A stretch of DNA of 64,000 bases from Erythrobacter sp047872805. Lineage in GTDB: Bacteria > Pseudomonadota > Alphaproteobacteria > Sphingomonadales > Sphingomonadaceae. A program made the position numbers and the translations under genes. Below are positions 24,370 through 33,379 of the stretch, in pieces. The stretch is from positions 1-64,000 of the forward strand of contig NZ_JBLQUK010000015.1 of NCBI RefSeq assembly GCF_047872805.1, given 5' to 3'. The notes under the pieces are model-generated. The model did no database searches. It was not told where the DNA came from and saw only the letters and a program-made list of their open reading frames with translations. How positions within the stretch are numbered: position 1 is the stretch's first letter; each line of letters opens with the position of its first letter.

Positions 24370-25884
24370 ATGAACCAAACCCGCTCAATCGCGGCGACGC
24401 TCCGCCGTGACTGGCTCGCCCAGCCGCGGGCTGACATCCTTGCCGGCATCGTCGTATCGCTGGCGCTGATCCCAGAGGCCATCGGCTTTGCCCTGATCGC
24501 GGGCGTCGATCCCAGCGTCGGGCTATACGCCAGTGTCGCGATTGCCATGGTGATCGCCTTTACCGGCGGACGCCCGGGAATGATCTCAGCCGCGACTGCA
24601 GCGGTGGCGGTGGTGGTTATCCCGCTGGTGCGCGATCACGGGGTTGAATATTTGTTTGCCGCGACGATCCTGATGGGTGTGTTTCAGGGGATCGCGGCGC
24701 TGCTGCGGCTCGACTTGCTGATGCAATTCGTCAGCCGCAGCGTTATCACTGGTTTCGTCAACGCGCTGGCGATCCTGATTTTCATGGCGCAGATCCCGCA
24801 GCTGATGCCCGGCAACGAAGGCGTTGGCCCATGGACCTGGGCGATGGTGCTGGCGGGGCTCGCCATCATCTATGGCTTTCCGCGCCTCAATAAGACCATT
24901 CCCAGCCCGCTGGTCGCGATCCTCCTGTTGACCGCCGCAGCCGTTTTCTGGGGCCTGCCGGTCAACAATGTCGCGGGCGAGGGCACGCTGCCCGACGGCC
25001 TGCCAATGTTCGCGCTGCCTGACGTGCCGCTGACGTGGGAGACGCTGCGGATCATCGCGCCCTATTCGGCGACCATGGCGGCGGTCGGCCTGCTCGAAAG
25101 CCTGCTGACGGCGCAGATCGTCGACGATATGACGCACACCGAAAGCAACAAGCGCCGCGAAAGCGCAGGGCAGGGCGTGGCCAACATCGTCGCGGCCTGT
25201 TTTGGCGGGATGGGCGGCTGCGCGATGATCGGGCAGTCGGTTATCAACGTCGCCAGCGGCGGGCGCGGGCGGCTTTCTACCTTCACAGCCGGAGCCTTCC
25301 TGCTGTTCCTGCTGACCGCGCTCGGCCCATGGGTTGGGCAAGTGCCAATGCCCGCGCTGGTCGCGGTGATGATCATGGTCAGCATCGGGACTTTCAGCTG
25401 GAATTCGATCCCCAATCTCCGCCGCCATCCGCCCACCAGTTCGGTGGTGATGGTGACCACCGTCATCGTCGTCGTGTGGACCCATGATCTGGCGCTCGGC
25501 GTGCTTGCCGGTGTGCTGCTATCGGGCATCTTCTTCGCGCAGAAGGTCCGCAATCTTTTCACAGTCGAACGTGTGCGCCGCCCGCACAGCGCGGTCTATG
25601 TCGTCACCGGCGAAATCTTCTTCGCCAGCGTCGACAAATTCATCGCAAAGCTCGGACCCGAAAGCCAGTTTGAAGACGCTGCGCACCATGTCGTTATCGA
25701 CGTGTCCAAGGCGCATTTCTGGGACATTTCGGCCATCGGCGCGCTGGAAAAGGTGATCGAGCGGATGCGCCGCAACGGCCGCCACACGCGCGTTGTCGGG
25801 TTGAACCAGGCAAGCGCCGATCTGTTCGACAAATTCGCGCTGGAAGACCGCACCGGGATCGAACTGGGGCTCTTGCCGCATTAG
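24370..25884 (+). CDS. SulP family anion transporter with STAS domain
   Basis: 504 residues. The membrane domain (about 1-395, 10-14 helices) starts DILAGIVVSLALIPEAIGFA and includes NALAILIFMAQIPQLMPG. The C-terminal STAS domain (about 410-500) has HHVVIDVSKAHFWDISAIGA. SulP proteins carry sulfate, bicarbonate or other anions across the inner membrane. The position after metZ and behind a structured leader favours sulfate, but bicarbonate transport cannot be excluded. It is followed by tandem multi-hairpin repeats. Confidence 0.9.
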   Translation: MNQTRSIAATLRRDWLAQPRADILAGIVVSLALIPEAIGFALIAGVDPSVGLYASVAIAMVIAFTGGRPGMISAATAAVAVVVIPLVRDHGVEYLFAATILMGVFQGIAALLRLDLLMQFVSRSVITGFVNALAILIFMAQIPQLMPGNEGVGPWTWAMVLAGLAIIYGFPRLNKTIPSPLVAILLLTAAAVFWGLPVNNVAGEGTLPDGLPMFALPDVPLTWETLRIIAPYSATMAAVGLLESLLTAQIVDDMTHTESNKRRESAGQGVANIVAACFGGMGGCAMIGQSVINVASGGRGRLSTFTAGAFLLFLLTALGPWVGQVPMPALVAVMIMVSIGTFSWNSIPNLRRHPPTSSVVMVTTVIVVVWTHDLALGVLAGVLLSGIFFAQKVRNLFTVERVRRPHSAVYVVTGEIFFASVDKFIAKLGPESQFEDAAHHVVIDVSKAHFWDISAIGALEKVIERMRRNGRHTRVVGLNQASADLFDKFALEDRTGIELGLLPH

Positions 25885-25886
25885 TG

Positions 25887-26109
25887 GTTGCGCTCTCCCA
25901 TCCGGGAGAGCGTCCTCGGTGCTGTTTCGAACCCCTTGGGTTCGAGCACCTGCGGGCGCGCAGTCGCGCTTGCGACGCTGCGCGTCGGGGGCGTCCAGTT
26001 TGAGTTGCGCTCTCCCATCCGGGCGAGCGTCCTCGGTGCTGTTTCGAACCCTTTGGGTTCGAGCACCTGCGGGCGCGCAGTCGCGCTTGCGACGCTGCGC
26101 GTCGGGGGC
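25887..26109 (-). repeat. multi-hairpin repeat, copies B and C in tandem
   Basis: Two near-identical ~106-base copies with a 117-base period (25887-25992 and 26004-26109), inverted relative to copies A and D. On the minus strand copy B reads GACGC-GCA-GCGTC, GCAAG, GCGC-GACT-GCGC, TCGAACCC-AAG-GGGTTCGA, then CGCTCTCCC-GGAT-GGGAGAGCG. Copy C has one mismatch in the last stem. They follow the SulP stop directly. Confidence 0.85.
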
Positions 26110-26150
26110 TACGACCGCGCGACCATTCCAATCCAAGCGAGACAATCATC

Positions 26151-26771
26151 ATGGCCAACCGCGTCGAACTGATTTTCGATTTCGTCAGCCCCAACGCCTA
26201 TCTGATCTGGTGGCCGCTGCGGGACATTATCAAACGCACCGGAGCAGAGCTGCACGTCACGCCGGTGTTCCTTGGCGGGATGCACAGGCTGACCGGCAAC
26301 GCCCCGCCGATGATCCGCAACGCCGATGTAAAGGGCAAGGTCGAATATGACATGCTCGAAATGCAGCGCTTCATTGCCAAGCATGAGCTGAGCAAATACC
26401 GCCTGCATCCGCAATTTCCGTTCAATTCGATCACGCTGCAACGCATGCTGGTGGCCGCCGATCAGGATGGGCGCGGGGTGCAGTTTGTCGAAAGCCTGCT
26501 GCCCGCGATCTGGGAGGAGGGCGTCGATGTGCTCAACCCCGAAACGCTGGGCGCAGCGGTGGCCAAAGCGGGTTTTGACGCAAGGGACCTGTTCGCGCGC
26601 AGCCAGACGGACGCGGTCAAACAGACCCTCGTCACCAACACCGACGACGCGGTGGCGCGCGGTGCCTTTGGCATTCCGACGATGTTCGTGGGGCCAAAGG
26701 GCGGCGCGACCGAGATGTTTTTTGGTAAAGAGCGGCTTGGCCAGATCGAGGATGAGCTGGCGCGGGGGTGA
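26151..26771 (+). CDS. 2-hydroxychromene-2-carboxylate isomerase family protein (DsbA fold)
   Basis: 206 residues. ELIFDFVSPNAYLIWWPLRD holds the catalytic-type Ser (residue 14) and Asn of the HCCA isomerase group, a kappa-class GST relative. GAFGIPTMFVGPKGGATEMF contains the cis-Pro region. Members isomerise aromatic-ring cleavage intermediates with glutathione, and many have unknown substrates. It is convergent with the large methyltransferase gene, separated by six bases. Confidence 0.86.
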   Translation: MANRVELIFDFVSPNAYLIWWPLRDIIKRTGAELHVTPVFLGGMHRLTGNAPPMIRNADVKGKVEYDMLEMQRFIAKHELSKYRLHPQFPFNSITLQRMLVAADQDGRGVQFVESLLPAIWEEGVDVLNPETLGAAVAKAGFDARDLFARSQTDAVKQTLVTNTDDAVARGAFGIPTMFVGPKGGATEMFFGKERLGQIEDELARG

Positions 26772-26777
26772 TGGCGA

Positions 26778-29162
26778 CTATTGGGGCAAGAAGCCCAGTT
26801 CATACACCATCGGGCGCAGCTTTTGGGTCAGCTTGGCATAGGCGGCTTTGAACGGGTCGAAATCGGTGAGGGCGATCTCGCCATACGCTTCGAGCGCGCG
26901 GCGCACCTGATACCATCCGGCATCGGCGCGGCCCAATTTGTATTCTTCCCTGATCTTGTTCGGGAATTGGGTTTTGTGGAAGCGCTGGAACAGCTTGCGG
27001 CCTTCATCGAGAACGGCTTGCGCTTCGGGTGAGAAGGTCATGCCCGCCATGTAGCGCACCATGAAATCGCTTTCGAACCGCTTGGCGCCCAATTCGCTTT
27101 CGGTGAAGGGGATGAAGTGGTTGGTGAGGCTCCAGTCGCGATCATTCCAGCGCAGCCCTTCCGCGCCTGCGGTGAGATTGCTGCCGTTGAACAGCATCCA
27201 GACGAGGCAATCGGATTTGAACTCGTCGGTCAGCGGCTCGCTAGGCTGGAGGAATTGGTCGCGGTCGTTGAGCCATGTTTGCGGGATCACGCGGCGGACG
27301 GTGAAAACTACGGCAACGCGCCAGAGGTTTTCCTCCGTTACAAAGTAGCCGCCTCCGTGCCCAATCGAATGCACAGATGAGAACAAGGCAGTCCTTGTCC
27401 CCGCGTTCTGTAAATCATTGCTGTCGCAGAAGAAATGTCCGATTGCCCCGTCCGACCACTTGGTATTTCGGACACCCACAGTGGCCTTCGTCGGCGTTAC
27501 TGCATTGATAAGTGGCAGAGCATCGACCGCATTCTTCTTCGACCGTGGCAGCCACTCACTCAAGAAACGATCAGAAGTGAGTTTCGAAAAAGTCTTTTCC
27601 GCCTCGAACTGCCCTGATCGACCTAAAGCGATGACTGTAACGTGATCCATGGCAGAGCGACGAGCCATGTCATAAATCAAAAATCCAATCGGATAATTGC
27701 CTTTCAAGCCGTCAAATTCTTTACTGTGAAAAATGAAACCACTCAAATACTCCGCCTGCCAATTTGCACGAAACGATTCAAAATTGGGGCCATTGATATG
27801 CTTTAATTTGCTGAAAATTGAGAGTTTTGCAGTCGGCATCTCGACAATGCATCGATACATAAATTGGACGAACAATTCTCGCGCCGCGTAGCCGAGATGC
27901 CCCATGCTGTGGCTTATCCGTGTCGCAGCAATGCCCGTTTTGCCTGCACTTCCTTTGGTGTTGCCTGCCTCGCCATAAGGCGGATTAATCAGCACCAAAA
28001 TCGGCTTCGCGCCCTTCTTGCCCTCGCGCGCATCGGCAATCGCTTGCCTAAGCGCCTGCGGCACCTTGCCCGACAGCCCGTAATCAATCTCGCCAAAATC
28101 GGTCACATCGTCATTCAGATAATCATATTGGAAAATTTCCGCCCCGGCGAAGGCCGGATTGCTGCGCATGATCGTCACGTCCTCCTGATCCAGCGTGGAC
28201 ATATAGACATTGCGCAGGTTGGAATGCTTGGCCTCCAGATTGCCGACGCCCGCGCACATGTCCCAGACGATATATTTCTGCTGCCAATCCGCGCCCAGCG
28301 TCGCGTTCAACTGGTCATAGGCTTTGTCGACGATGTGGAGCGGGGTGTAGAACGCGCCTTTGAACTTCTGGTCGTCCATCGGCAGCAGGCTGTCGCGCCG
28401 TTCGAGCAGATAGTGCCGATGCTTCTGTTCGGGCGGGCGGTGGTAGATGTTCCAGAAATTGCGATAGCCACGCTCGCTCGCCAATTCATATTGATCGGCC
28501 CCGATGATGAACACCGGTTTGTTCCCGCTGAACAGCAGGCGGGCGGGCAGATTGCGCATCGCTTCATTGGTGCCATCATGCATAATGTCGGCAAAGAACA
28601 GGACGGCGTAATCCGCCTCGCGCTTCACGCCCAGTTCCACGCCCACCATCGCCACCCATTTATCGAACACCTGCCGCAAATTGTTGGGCGTGATCGGGGT
28701 GCGGATGATGCGGCCTTCGCGCACCGCGTCCTTCGCGGCCTTGATGAATTCATCTTCGTAACCGTCAATCTGGTAGAGGATGAAATGGGTTTCGATGGTG
28801 GGGGCGATCTGCGCCGCCAATGCCTTGTCGGCGGCAGAGCCGGACTTGGGCCAGGTGATGCTTTTGTCATCGAGGATGGGTAGCGCATGTTCGGTCGCCA
28901 TCAGTGCGGCCTTTTCGCGGTCGATCACGCAGAGGAAGCCGGGGATAGCCTCACCCCGCTTGCGCGCGGCGCGGACATAGGTGAGCAATTGCGCGAACAT
29001 CAGCAGCGGCGGGGTGGGGGCTTCCTTGGCCTCGAACCAGATTTCGGGGGTCTGTATATCGACCAGCCCCTTGAACACGCCTTGCAGGCCCAGCGCCTTG
29101 ATATAGGCGTCCTTGACGTCTTCCTCGGTGCGGGCGCGCGCAAGTTCTTCGAGCAGGTTCAA
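26778..29162 (-). CDS. adenine-specific DNA methyltransferase, probably a type IIG-like restriction-modification protein
   Basis: 794 residues from a TTG at 29162 with GGAAGG at good spacing. The central N6-adenine methyltransferase has KGAFYTPLHIVDKAYDQL, SAM motif I VWDMCAGVGNLEAKHSN, and catalytic motif IV ILVLINPPYGEAGN. The N-terminal ~200 residues include VDIQTPEIWFEAKEAPTPP, whose E-x-K could be part of a PD-(D/E)xK nuclease, making this a one-protein restriction-modification enzyme. The C-terminal ~350 residues would be the target recognition part. Bases ~27330-27960 are visibly AT-richer than flanking genes, a sign of transfer. Confidence 0.8.
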   Translation of the reverse strand: MNLLEELARARTEEDVKDAYIKALGLQGVFKGLVDIQTPEIWFEAKEAPTPPLLMFAQLLTYVRAARKRGEAIPGFLCVIDREKAALMATEHALPILDDKSITWPKSGSAADKALAAQIAPTIETHFILYQIDGYEDEFIKAAKDAVREGRIIRTPITPNNLRQVFDKWVAMVGVELGVKREADYAVLFFADIMHDGTNEAMRNLPARLLFSGNKPVFIIGADQYELASERGYRNFWNIYHRPPEQKHRHYLLERRDSLLPMDDQKFKGAFYTPLHIVDKAYDQLNATLGADWQQKYIVWDMCAGVGNLEAKHSNLRNVYMSTLDQEDVTIMRSNPAFAGAEIFQYDYLNDDVTDFGEIDYGLSGKVPQALRQAIADAREGKKGAKPILVLINPPYGEAGNTKGSAGKTGIAATRISHSMGHLGYAARELFVQFMYRCIVEMPTAKLSIFSKLKHINGPNFESFRANWQAEYLSGFIFHSKEFDGLKGNYPIGFLIYDMARRSAMDHVTVIALGRSGQFEAEKTFSKLTSDRFLSEWLPRSKKNAVDALPLINAVTPTKATVGVRNTKWSDGAIGHFFCDSNDLQNAGTRTALFSSVHSIGHGGGYFVTEENLWRVAVVFTVRRVIPQTWLNDRDQFLQPSEPLTDEFKSDCLVWMLFNGSNLTAGAEGLRWNDRDWSLTNHFIPFTESELGAKRFESDFMVRYMAGMTFSPEAQAVLDEGRKLFQRFHKTQFPNKIREEYKLGRADAGWYQVRRALEAYGEIALTDFDPFKAAYAKLTQKLRPMVYELGFLPQ

Positions 29163-29352
29163 GTCAGTCCTTCCATGCGCGGCCTGATGGCTGCTGCGAG
29201 GAAACAGCAAGCGGTCCCGCGGGTCAACAACGGCATTTCCGTCAACTTTGCGCGCGATGCAAGGGCGGTTGCAGGTAAGTCCTCAGCTCATCGTTGAATA
29301 GTCTGGAACACCCTCTTGTGAGCGGGTTCAAAATTGCTACGTTGAGAATCGT

Positions 29353-29763
29353 ATGAAAGAGCTGTTCCAACACGCCGCTGTCACCGACGGGATCACCGTG
29401 CGGGTGGCTGTCAACTTCCTGCCGGAGCAATCGCATCCGGAGGCGGGCAAGTGGTTCTGGGTGTATCACATCCGGATCGAGAACGGCTCGCACGAACCTG
29501 TCCAGCTGCGCACCCGGCACTGGCGGATCACCGATGCGCGCGGGATGGTGAACCATGTCGATGGCGAAGGCGTGGTCGGCGAACAGCCCCGGCTCGCGCC
29601 CGGCACCAGCCATGATTACGTCTCGGGCTGCCCGCTGACGACGCCGCATGGCTCGATGGAGGGGTTCTACACCTTCACCCGCAGCGATGGCGAGCCGCTG
29701 GAGGTGCGCATCCCGTTCTTCCCGCTTGCCGCGCCCGAAACCGCGGATGGGCGTTCTGCCTGA
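29353..29763 (+). CDS. apaG: ApaG family protein
   Basis: 136 residues. A fibronectin-like beta fold with ITVRVAVNFLPEQSHPEAGK, FWVYHIRIENGSHEPVQLRT and RHWRITDARGMVNHVDGEGVVG, then PHGSMEGFYTFTRSDGE, exactly the ApaG pattern. ApaG has been linked to Co2+/Mg2+ handling and diadenosine-tetraphosphate metabolism, with the biochemical role unsettled. It lies between a restriction-type gene and a LysR gene, about 190 bases from the former's start. Confidence 0.93.
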   Translation: MKELFQHAAVTDGITVRVAVNFLPEQSHPEAGKWFWVYHIRIENGSHEPVQLRTRHWRITDARGMVNHVDGEGVVGEQPRLAPGTSHDYVSGCPLTTPHGSMEGFYTFTRSDGEPLEVRIPFFPLAAPETADGRSA

Positions 29764-29806
29764 TCGGGCTTGCGGGTCAGTGGCTGCGCGATTAGGCGCT
29801 TGAACC

Positions 29807-30610
29807 GTGAAACGCACCCATCTCCCCCTCAACGCCCTGCGCGTCTATGACGCGGCGGCGCGGCACCTGTCCTTCACCCGCGCGGCAGACGAGCTGGCGG
29901 TGACGCCCGCCGCCGTGGGTCAGCAGATCCGCGCGCTGGAGGATCACCTCGGCGTGGTCCTGTTCCGCCGCACGTCCAAGGGGCTCGAACTCACGCCGGA
30001 GGGCTGCGCCGGGCTCGATCCTTTGCGCGAAGGGTTCCTGCGGTTCGAGGAAAGCGTCGCCGCGATGCAGGCCGGACAGGCCTCTGACCGCTACACCATC
30101 GCCGCGCCGCGCGAATTCTACGCCGAATGGCTCGCGCCCCGGCTGGCCACCTTCCAAAAGGGCACGCCCAATGACCAGGGGGGGGTGGTCTATTCAATCA
30201 TCGCGGATGAAGGCGCGGACTTCACCGAGGCCAACCTCGACCTTGCGATCCGGCTGGTTGACGGGCCGGGCGAGCTGGAGGGCGTGCAATTGGCCGAGGC
30301 CCGGCGCGTCACGGTGGAGGCGCCCGGCGCGCGCGACGCCTGGATCGACTGGCCCGGTGCGGCGCTGCCCGATGGCGTGCTGCCCTGCATCAAGGCCGGC
30401 AGCCCCGGACAGGCGCTGTCCAGCGCGCTGGCGGGGATGGGGCGCACGGTATTGCCGCTGCCGCTGGTCGAAACCGCGATCACGCGCGGACAGCTGAGCG
30501 CGCTGGATGAACCGCAGGAAAGCCGCCGCGCTTATTGGCTGGTCGCCCCGGTCCCGCAATGGCGCAGCAAAAAGGTGAAAGCCCTCGTGGAGTTCCTGAC
30601 CCGCGCATGA
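29807..30610 (+). CDS. LysR family regulator, GcvA-like
   Basis: 267 residues, somewhat short. The HTH region LPLNALRVYDAAARHLSFTR followed by AADELAVTPAAVGQQIRALE is the GcvA/AmpR type. The effector domain spans about residues 95-265. The target is not evident: the nearest genes are apaG upstream and a convergent HTH-like gene downstream. Confidence 0.85.
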   Translation: MKRTHLPLNALRVYDAAARHLSFTRAADELAVTPAAVGQQIRALEDHLGVVLFRRTSKGLELTPEGCAGLDPLREGFLRFEESVAAMQAGQASDRYTIAAPREFYAEWLAPRLATFQKGTPNDQGGVVYSIIADEGADFTEANLDLAIRLVDGPGELEGVQLAEARRVTVEAPGARDAWIDWPGAALPDGVLPCIKAGSPGQALSSALAGMGRTVLPLPLVETAITRGQLSALDEPQESRRAYWLVAPVPQWRSKKVKALVEFLTRA

Positions 30611-30630
30611 TCGGGCGCAAGCCGCAGCGA

Positions 30631-31329
30631 CTAGCGCGTCTCGCCCAGCACCCGGCGCTTTGAAGCCTCCGCCGCCAGCTCGCGCTCCCACTGATCCCGC
30701 CACTTCGCTTTCAGCCGCAGGAAGAAATCGTTGCGCATCTGTATGGCCTCGGGAGAATGGCGCTCGGCATTTTGCTCCTCCACCCACTCGGCGCGCAGAC
30801 GCTCGACCAAGGCGTCGTAGGCGGGATGGCCGGGCTCAAACGCCCCTTCCTGCGCCGATTTGCCGTATCGTTTGGGCAGGCGGTGGCGCAGGAAGAACAT
30901 CGTCAGCGCCTCATTATGGCGGATTTCCGTGCCCAGCACCTGCCCGGCGGAGACAACCAAGCGCTCCTCCCCAGCAATCGCCCGCGCCAGCGCGCCGCTT
31001 TCCAGCCGCGCCACCCCGCGATCAATCGCCGCATCCCACGCCGCGCGAAACCCCTCCGCGCCGGGCCGCTGACGCAGTTTATAGATCGCCTCCATAGACT
31101 TGCCGATATGCCGCGCCGCCTCGGAGACGATGCCCGTGGCGGCCAGATGCGCGATAAAGGCGCGCTGGAGATCAGGCGTGATCGAATTGCGGCGGAGCTG
31201 CTTGTGCGGGACCGGCGCGAAGCCAAGCAGCGGATCGTCCGGCGCAGGCGGAGGCGCGGTGTGCGCGACGGCGCTGGTGGCCTGGCGGGTGGTTTTGCGG
31301 GTGGGGGTGGGTGAGGGCGGTTTGGGCAT
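30631..31329 (-). CDS. HTH-like protein common in sphingomonads, function unknown
   Basis: 232 residues from the ATG at 31329. After a Thr/Pro-rich leader (KPPSPTPTRKTTRQATSAV), the region FIAHLAATGIVSEAARHIGK then SMEAIYKLRQRPGAEGFRAA reads as a helix-turn-helix of the terminase-small-subunit kind. The C-terminus is charged and helical (LRLKAKWRDQWERELAAEAS). I do not know a function; DNA binding is inferred from the HTH pattern. Confidence 0.6.
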   Translation of the reverse strand: MPKPPSPTPTRKTTRQATSAVAHTAPPPAPDDPLLGFAPVPHKQLRRNSITPDLQRAFIAHLAATGIVSEAARHIGKSMEAIYKLRQRPGAEGFRAAWDAAIDRGVARLESGALARAIAGEERLVVSAGQVLGTEIRHNEALTMFFLRHRLPKRYGKSAQEGAFEPGHPAYDALVERLRAEWVEEQNAERHSPEAIQMRNDFFLRLKAKWRDQWERELAAEASKRRVLGETR

Positions 31330-31403
31330 AGCCGCGGGTAGATTGCAGATTTTGGGAGAGTAGGAAAATGGTAAGGCACCAACGCAGAGCATGGCACAAT
31401 AAC

Positions 31404-31475
31404 GGCGCGCAGCGCCGCAAGCGCGACCGCGCGCCGCGCCTTTTGGCGCGTAGCCAAGCAGGCCGGATGGCCTGC
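31404..31475 (+). repeat. multi-hairpin dispersed repeat, copy D
   Basis: GGCGC-GCA-GCGCC (31404-31416), linker GCAAG, GCGC-GACC-GCGC (31421-31432), GCGCC-TTTT-GGCGC (31436-31449), then GCAGGCC-GGAT-GGCCTGC (31458-31475). Same order and loops as copies A-C with different stems. It sits in the 317-base gap between the HTH-like gene and the cytosine methyltransferase; the rest of the gap shows no gene. Confidence 0.8.
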
Positions 31476-31646
31476 GCCCGGCGCTTGAGGGCGCAAACAA
31501 GAGACTCGCGGAGGGGAGGGGCAGCGTTCTTCCCCCAATAGCGGTGCCTCGGGCTTCGGCTTGCTGATGTTTTAAGCCCGACCAGTTATCCTCATTTTCG
31601 ATCAATCGGACGTTGCAAAGCTTATGGGCACTGTTAAGCACAAAGC

Positions 31647-32804
31647 ATGAACGAAAAGACTTTCTACGAGTTTTTTGCAGGGGGCGGCATGGCGCGCCTT
31701 GGCTTGGGCTCTCAGTGGCATTGCCTGTTCGCCAATGATTTCGACCGGACGAAGGCCGCCGCGTATCGAGAAAACTGGGGTCACGAGCATTTCCGTGACG
31801 ACGACATCAATGACCTCAGCCCTTCTGATTTAAGCGGATGTGCTGATCTGGCTTGGGCATCATTCCCCTGTCAAGATTTGAGCCTCGCTGGCAATGCATT
31901 GGGTTTGGGTACTGCGACAGACCAAACTCGTTCAGGTGCCTTCTGGGCGTTTTGGTCGTTGATGGAAGGGCTCGCCAAAGAAAAGCGTGGCCCGAAAACC
32001 ATAGTTCTAGAGAATGTATACGGGGCACTGACTGCTAACCAAGGACAAGATTTTTCGGTGATTTGCCGCTGCCTGTCGCTGGCGGGGTATCGTTTTGGTG
32101 CTGTGATTTTAGATGCGGTTGAATTTCTTCCTCAGTCGCGCCCGCGCATGTTCCTTGTGGCGGTTCGCGGGGACATCCAGATTTCTGAGCGTCTTTTGGC
32201 CTATGGCCCGGTTGGTGCGCTGCATCCTAAGGCAATGGTGACAGCCATGGCGCGTTTAGCTGAAGTAGACCAAGCTCGATGGGTATGGTGGAAGGTCCCA
32301 AGCGCATCGGCGAAGCGTTCTAGTCTCATGGAATTACTTGAGCCCGATCATGTGGTGTCTTGGCACGACGATGCCACATCGTCGAAGCTCATCAACATGA
32401 TGAGTGCGCTAAATCGTCAAAAATTGCAGCGCATGGTTGCTTCTGGGCAGCGTTCTGTTGGGACTATCTACAAGCGAACCCGTGTCGAAGGGGGGCATCG
32501 TGTTCAGCGCGCCGAGCTTCGCGATGACGGCGTTGCTGGCTGCCTGCGCACCCCAGGTGGAGGCTCCTCCCGACAATTTGTGATTGTCGTTGACAAGTCT
32601 GTCATTCGAACGCGCCTTTTGACAGCGCGAGAGGCTGCTCGCCTAATGGGGCTTCCCGACACTTACCGACTACCGTCTCGTTATAACGAGGCATATCACC
32701 TCGCTGGCGATGGACTTGCCGTTCCCGTGGTTGCGCATTTGGCACAACACGTTATCGGTCCGATTCTCGATGAAAGTTTAGCGGTTTCTTCATTGGCGGC
32801 GTGA
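31647..32804 (+). CDS. DNA (cytosine-5-)-methyltransferase of a type II R-M system
   Basis: 385 residues. Motif I is FYEFFAGGGMARLGLG, motif IV ASFPCQDLSLAGNALG with the catalytic Cys, motif VI TIVLENVYGAL, motif VIII DAVEFLPQSRPRMFLV, and motifs IX-X RLLTAREAARLMGLPDTY and YHLAGDGLAVPV. The variable region between VIII and IX (about residues 190-320) would recognise the site. Base use is less GC-rich than the neighbours. It is followed after five bases by a GIY-YIG endonuclease gene, the likely cognate restriction enzyme. Confidence 0.93.
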   Translation: MNEKTFYEFFAGGGMARLGLGSQWHCLFANDFDRTKAAAYRENWGHEHFRDDDINDLSPSDLSGCADLAWASFPCQDLSLAGNALGLGTATDQTRSGAFWAFWSLMEGLAKEKRGPKTIVLENVYGALTANQGQDFSVICRCLSLAGYRFGAVILDAVEFLPQSRPRMFLVAVRGDIQISERLLAYGPVGALHPKAMVTAMARLAEVDQARWVWWKVPSASAKRSSLMELLEPDHVVSWHDDATSSKLINMMSALNRQKLQRMVASGQRSVGTIYKRTRVEGGHRVQRAELRDDGVAGCLRTPGGGSSRQFVIVVDKSVIRTRLLTAREAARLMGLPDTYRLPSRYNEAYHLAGDGLAVPVVAHLAQHVIGPILDESLAVSSLAA

Positions 32805-32809
32805 GGTTT

Positions 32810-33379
32810 ATGGCAATTGATCTTGGCTTCCGGCGAAAGGCGCTGCGCCAATTAACGAATGAAATTGGTTGCTATGCTCTTTGTGATCTGGATGAAGTTC
32901 CGATTTACGTTGGCCAGTCAGTTGACGGTATCAGATCGCGTGTAAATCGACATCTGACTTCGGCCCGATCTGACATCATTGCAAATCGGCAAGTCGATGT
33001 TTGGGAGATTGCCTACGTTTGGGCGTTCCCAGTCGATGACAGAGCCAAAATTCAGCCTCTCGAAGATGCGCTATTCCATAGCTTTCACAAGGTGTCGCCT
33101 TTGATGAACGGGAAAGTGCCGCCGGTGCCTGCCGTGCTCGCTGTCCCGAAGCCAACCCAGCGGTTGCAAGTGATGTCTCAACAAGAAATTGACGAGAAAC
33201 GAGACCCAGCGCTAAGGCTTCCGCGTCAAGCCGAACATTATTCTCAGATTGTGGGTCACTTCTTGGCTGTCAAAAACTCCCGTGAAATTGCAGTTGCTAT
33301 TGATGCCCACTTTGCTCGGTTGCAGCGTTACCATCAGCGATTGCTGGCGCTTTCAATGGAGGTGCAAGGTGACCGCTAG
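32810..33379 (+). CDS. GIY-YIG endonuclease, probable cognate restriction enzyme
   Basis: 189 residues from the ATG at 32810; a GTG at 32801 would overlap the methyltransferase stop. GCYALCDLDEVPIYVGQSVD contains the GIY- and YIG-type elements in variant form, GIRSRVNRHL supplies the catalytic Arg, and PLEDALFHSFHKVSPLMNGK supplies the Glu and Asn. Tight linkage to a cytosine methyltransferase makes it a type II restriction enzyme of the GIY-YIG class, as in Eco29kI-like enzymes. The recognition sequence cannot be read. Confidence 0.75.
   Translation: MAIDLGFRRKALRQLTNEIGCYALCDLDEVPIYVGQSVDGIRSRVNRHLTSARSDIIANRQVDVWEIAYVWAFPVDDRAKIQPLEDALFHSFHKVSPLMNGKVPPVPAVLAVPKPTQRLQVMSQQEIDEKRDPALRLPRQAEHYSQIVGHFLAVKNSREIAVAIDAHFARLQRYHQRLLALSMEVQGDR

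Noticed and set aside
25881..26172. open frames on both strands across the tandem repeat
   Set aside because: The peptides are themselves internally repeated copies of the DNA repeat and carry no start signals.
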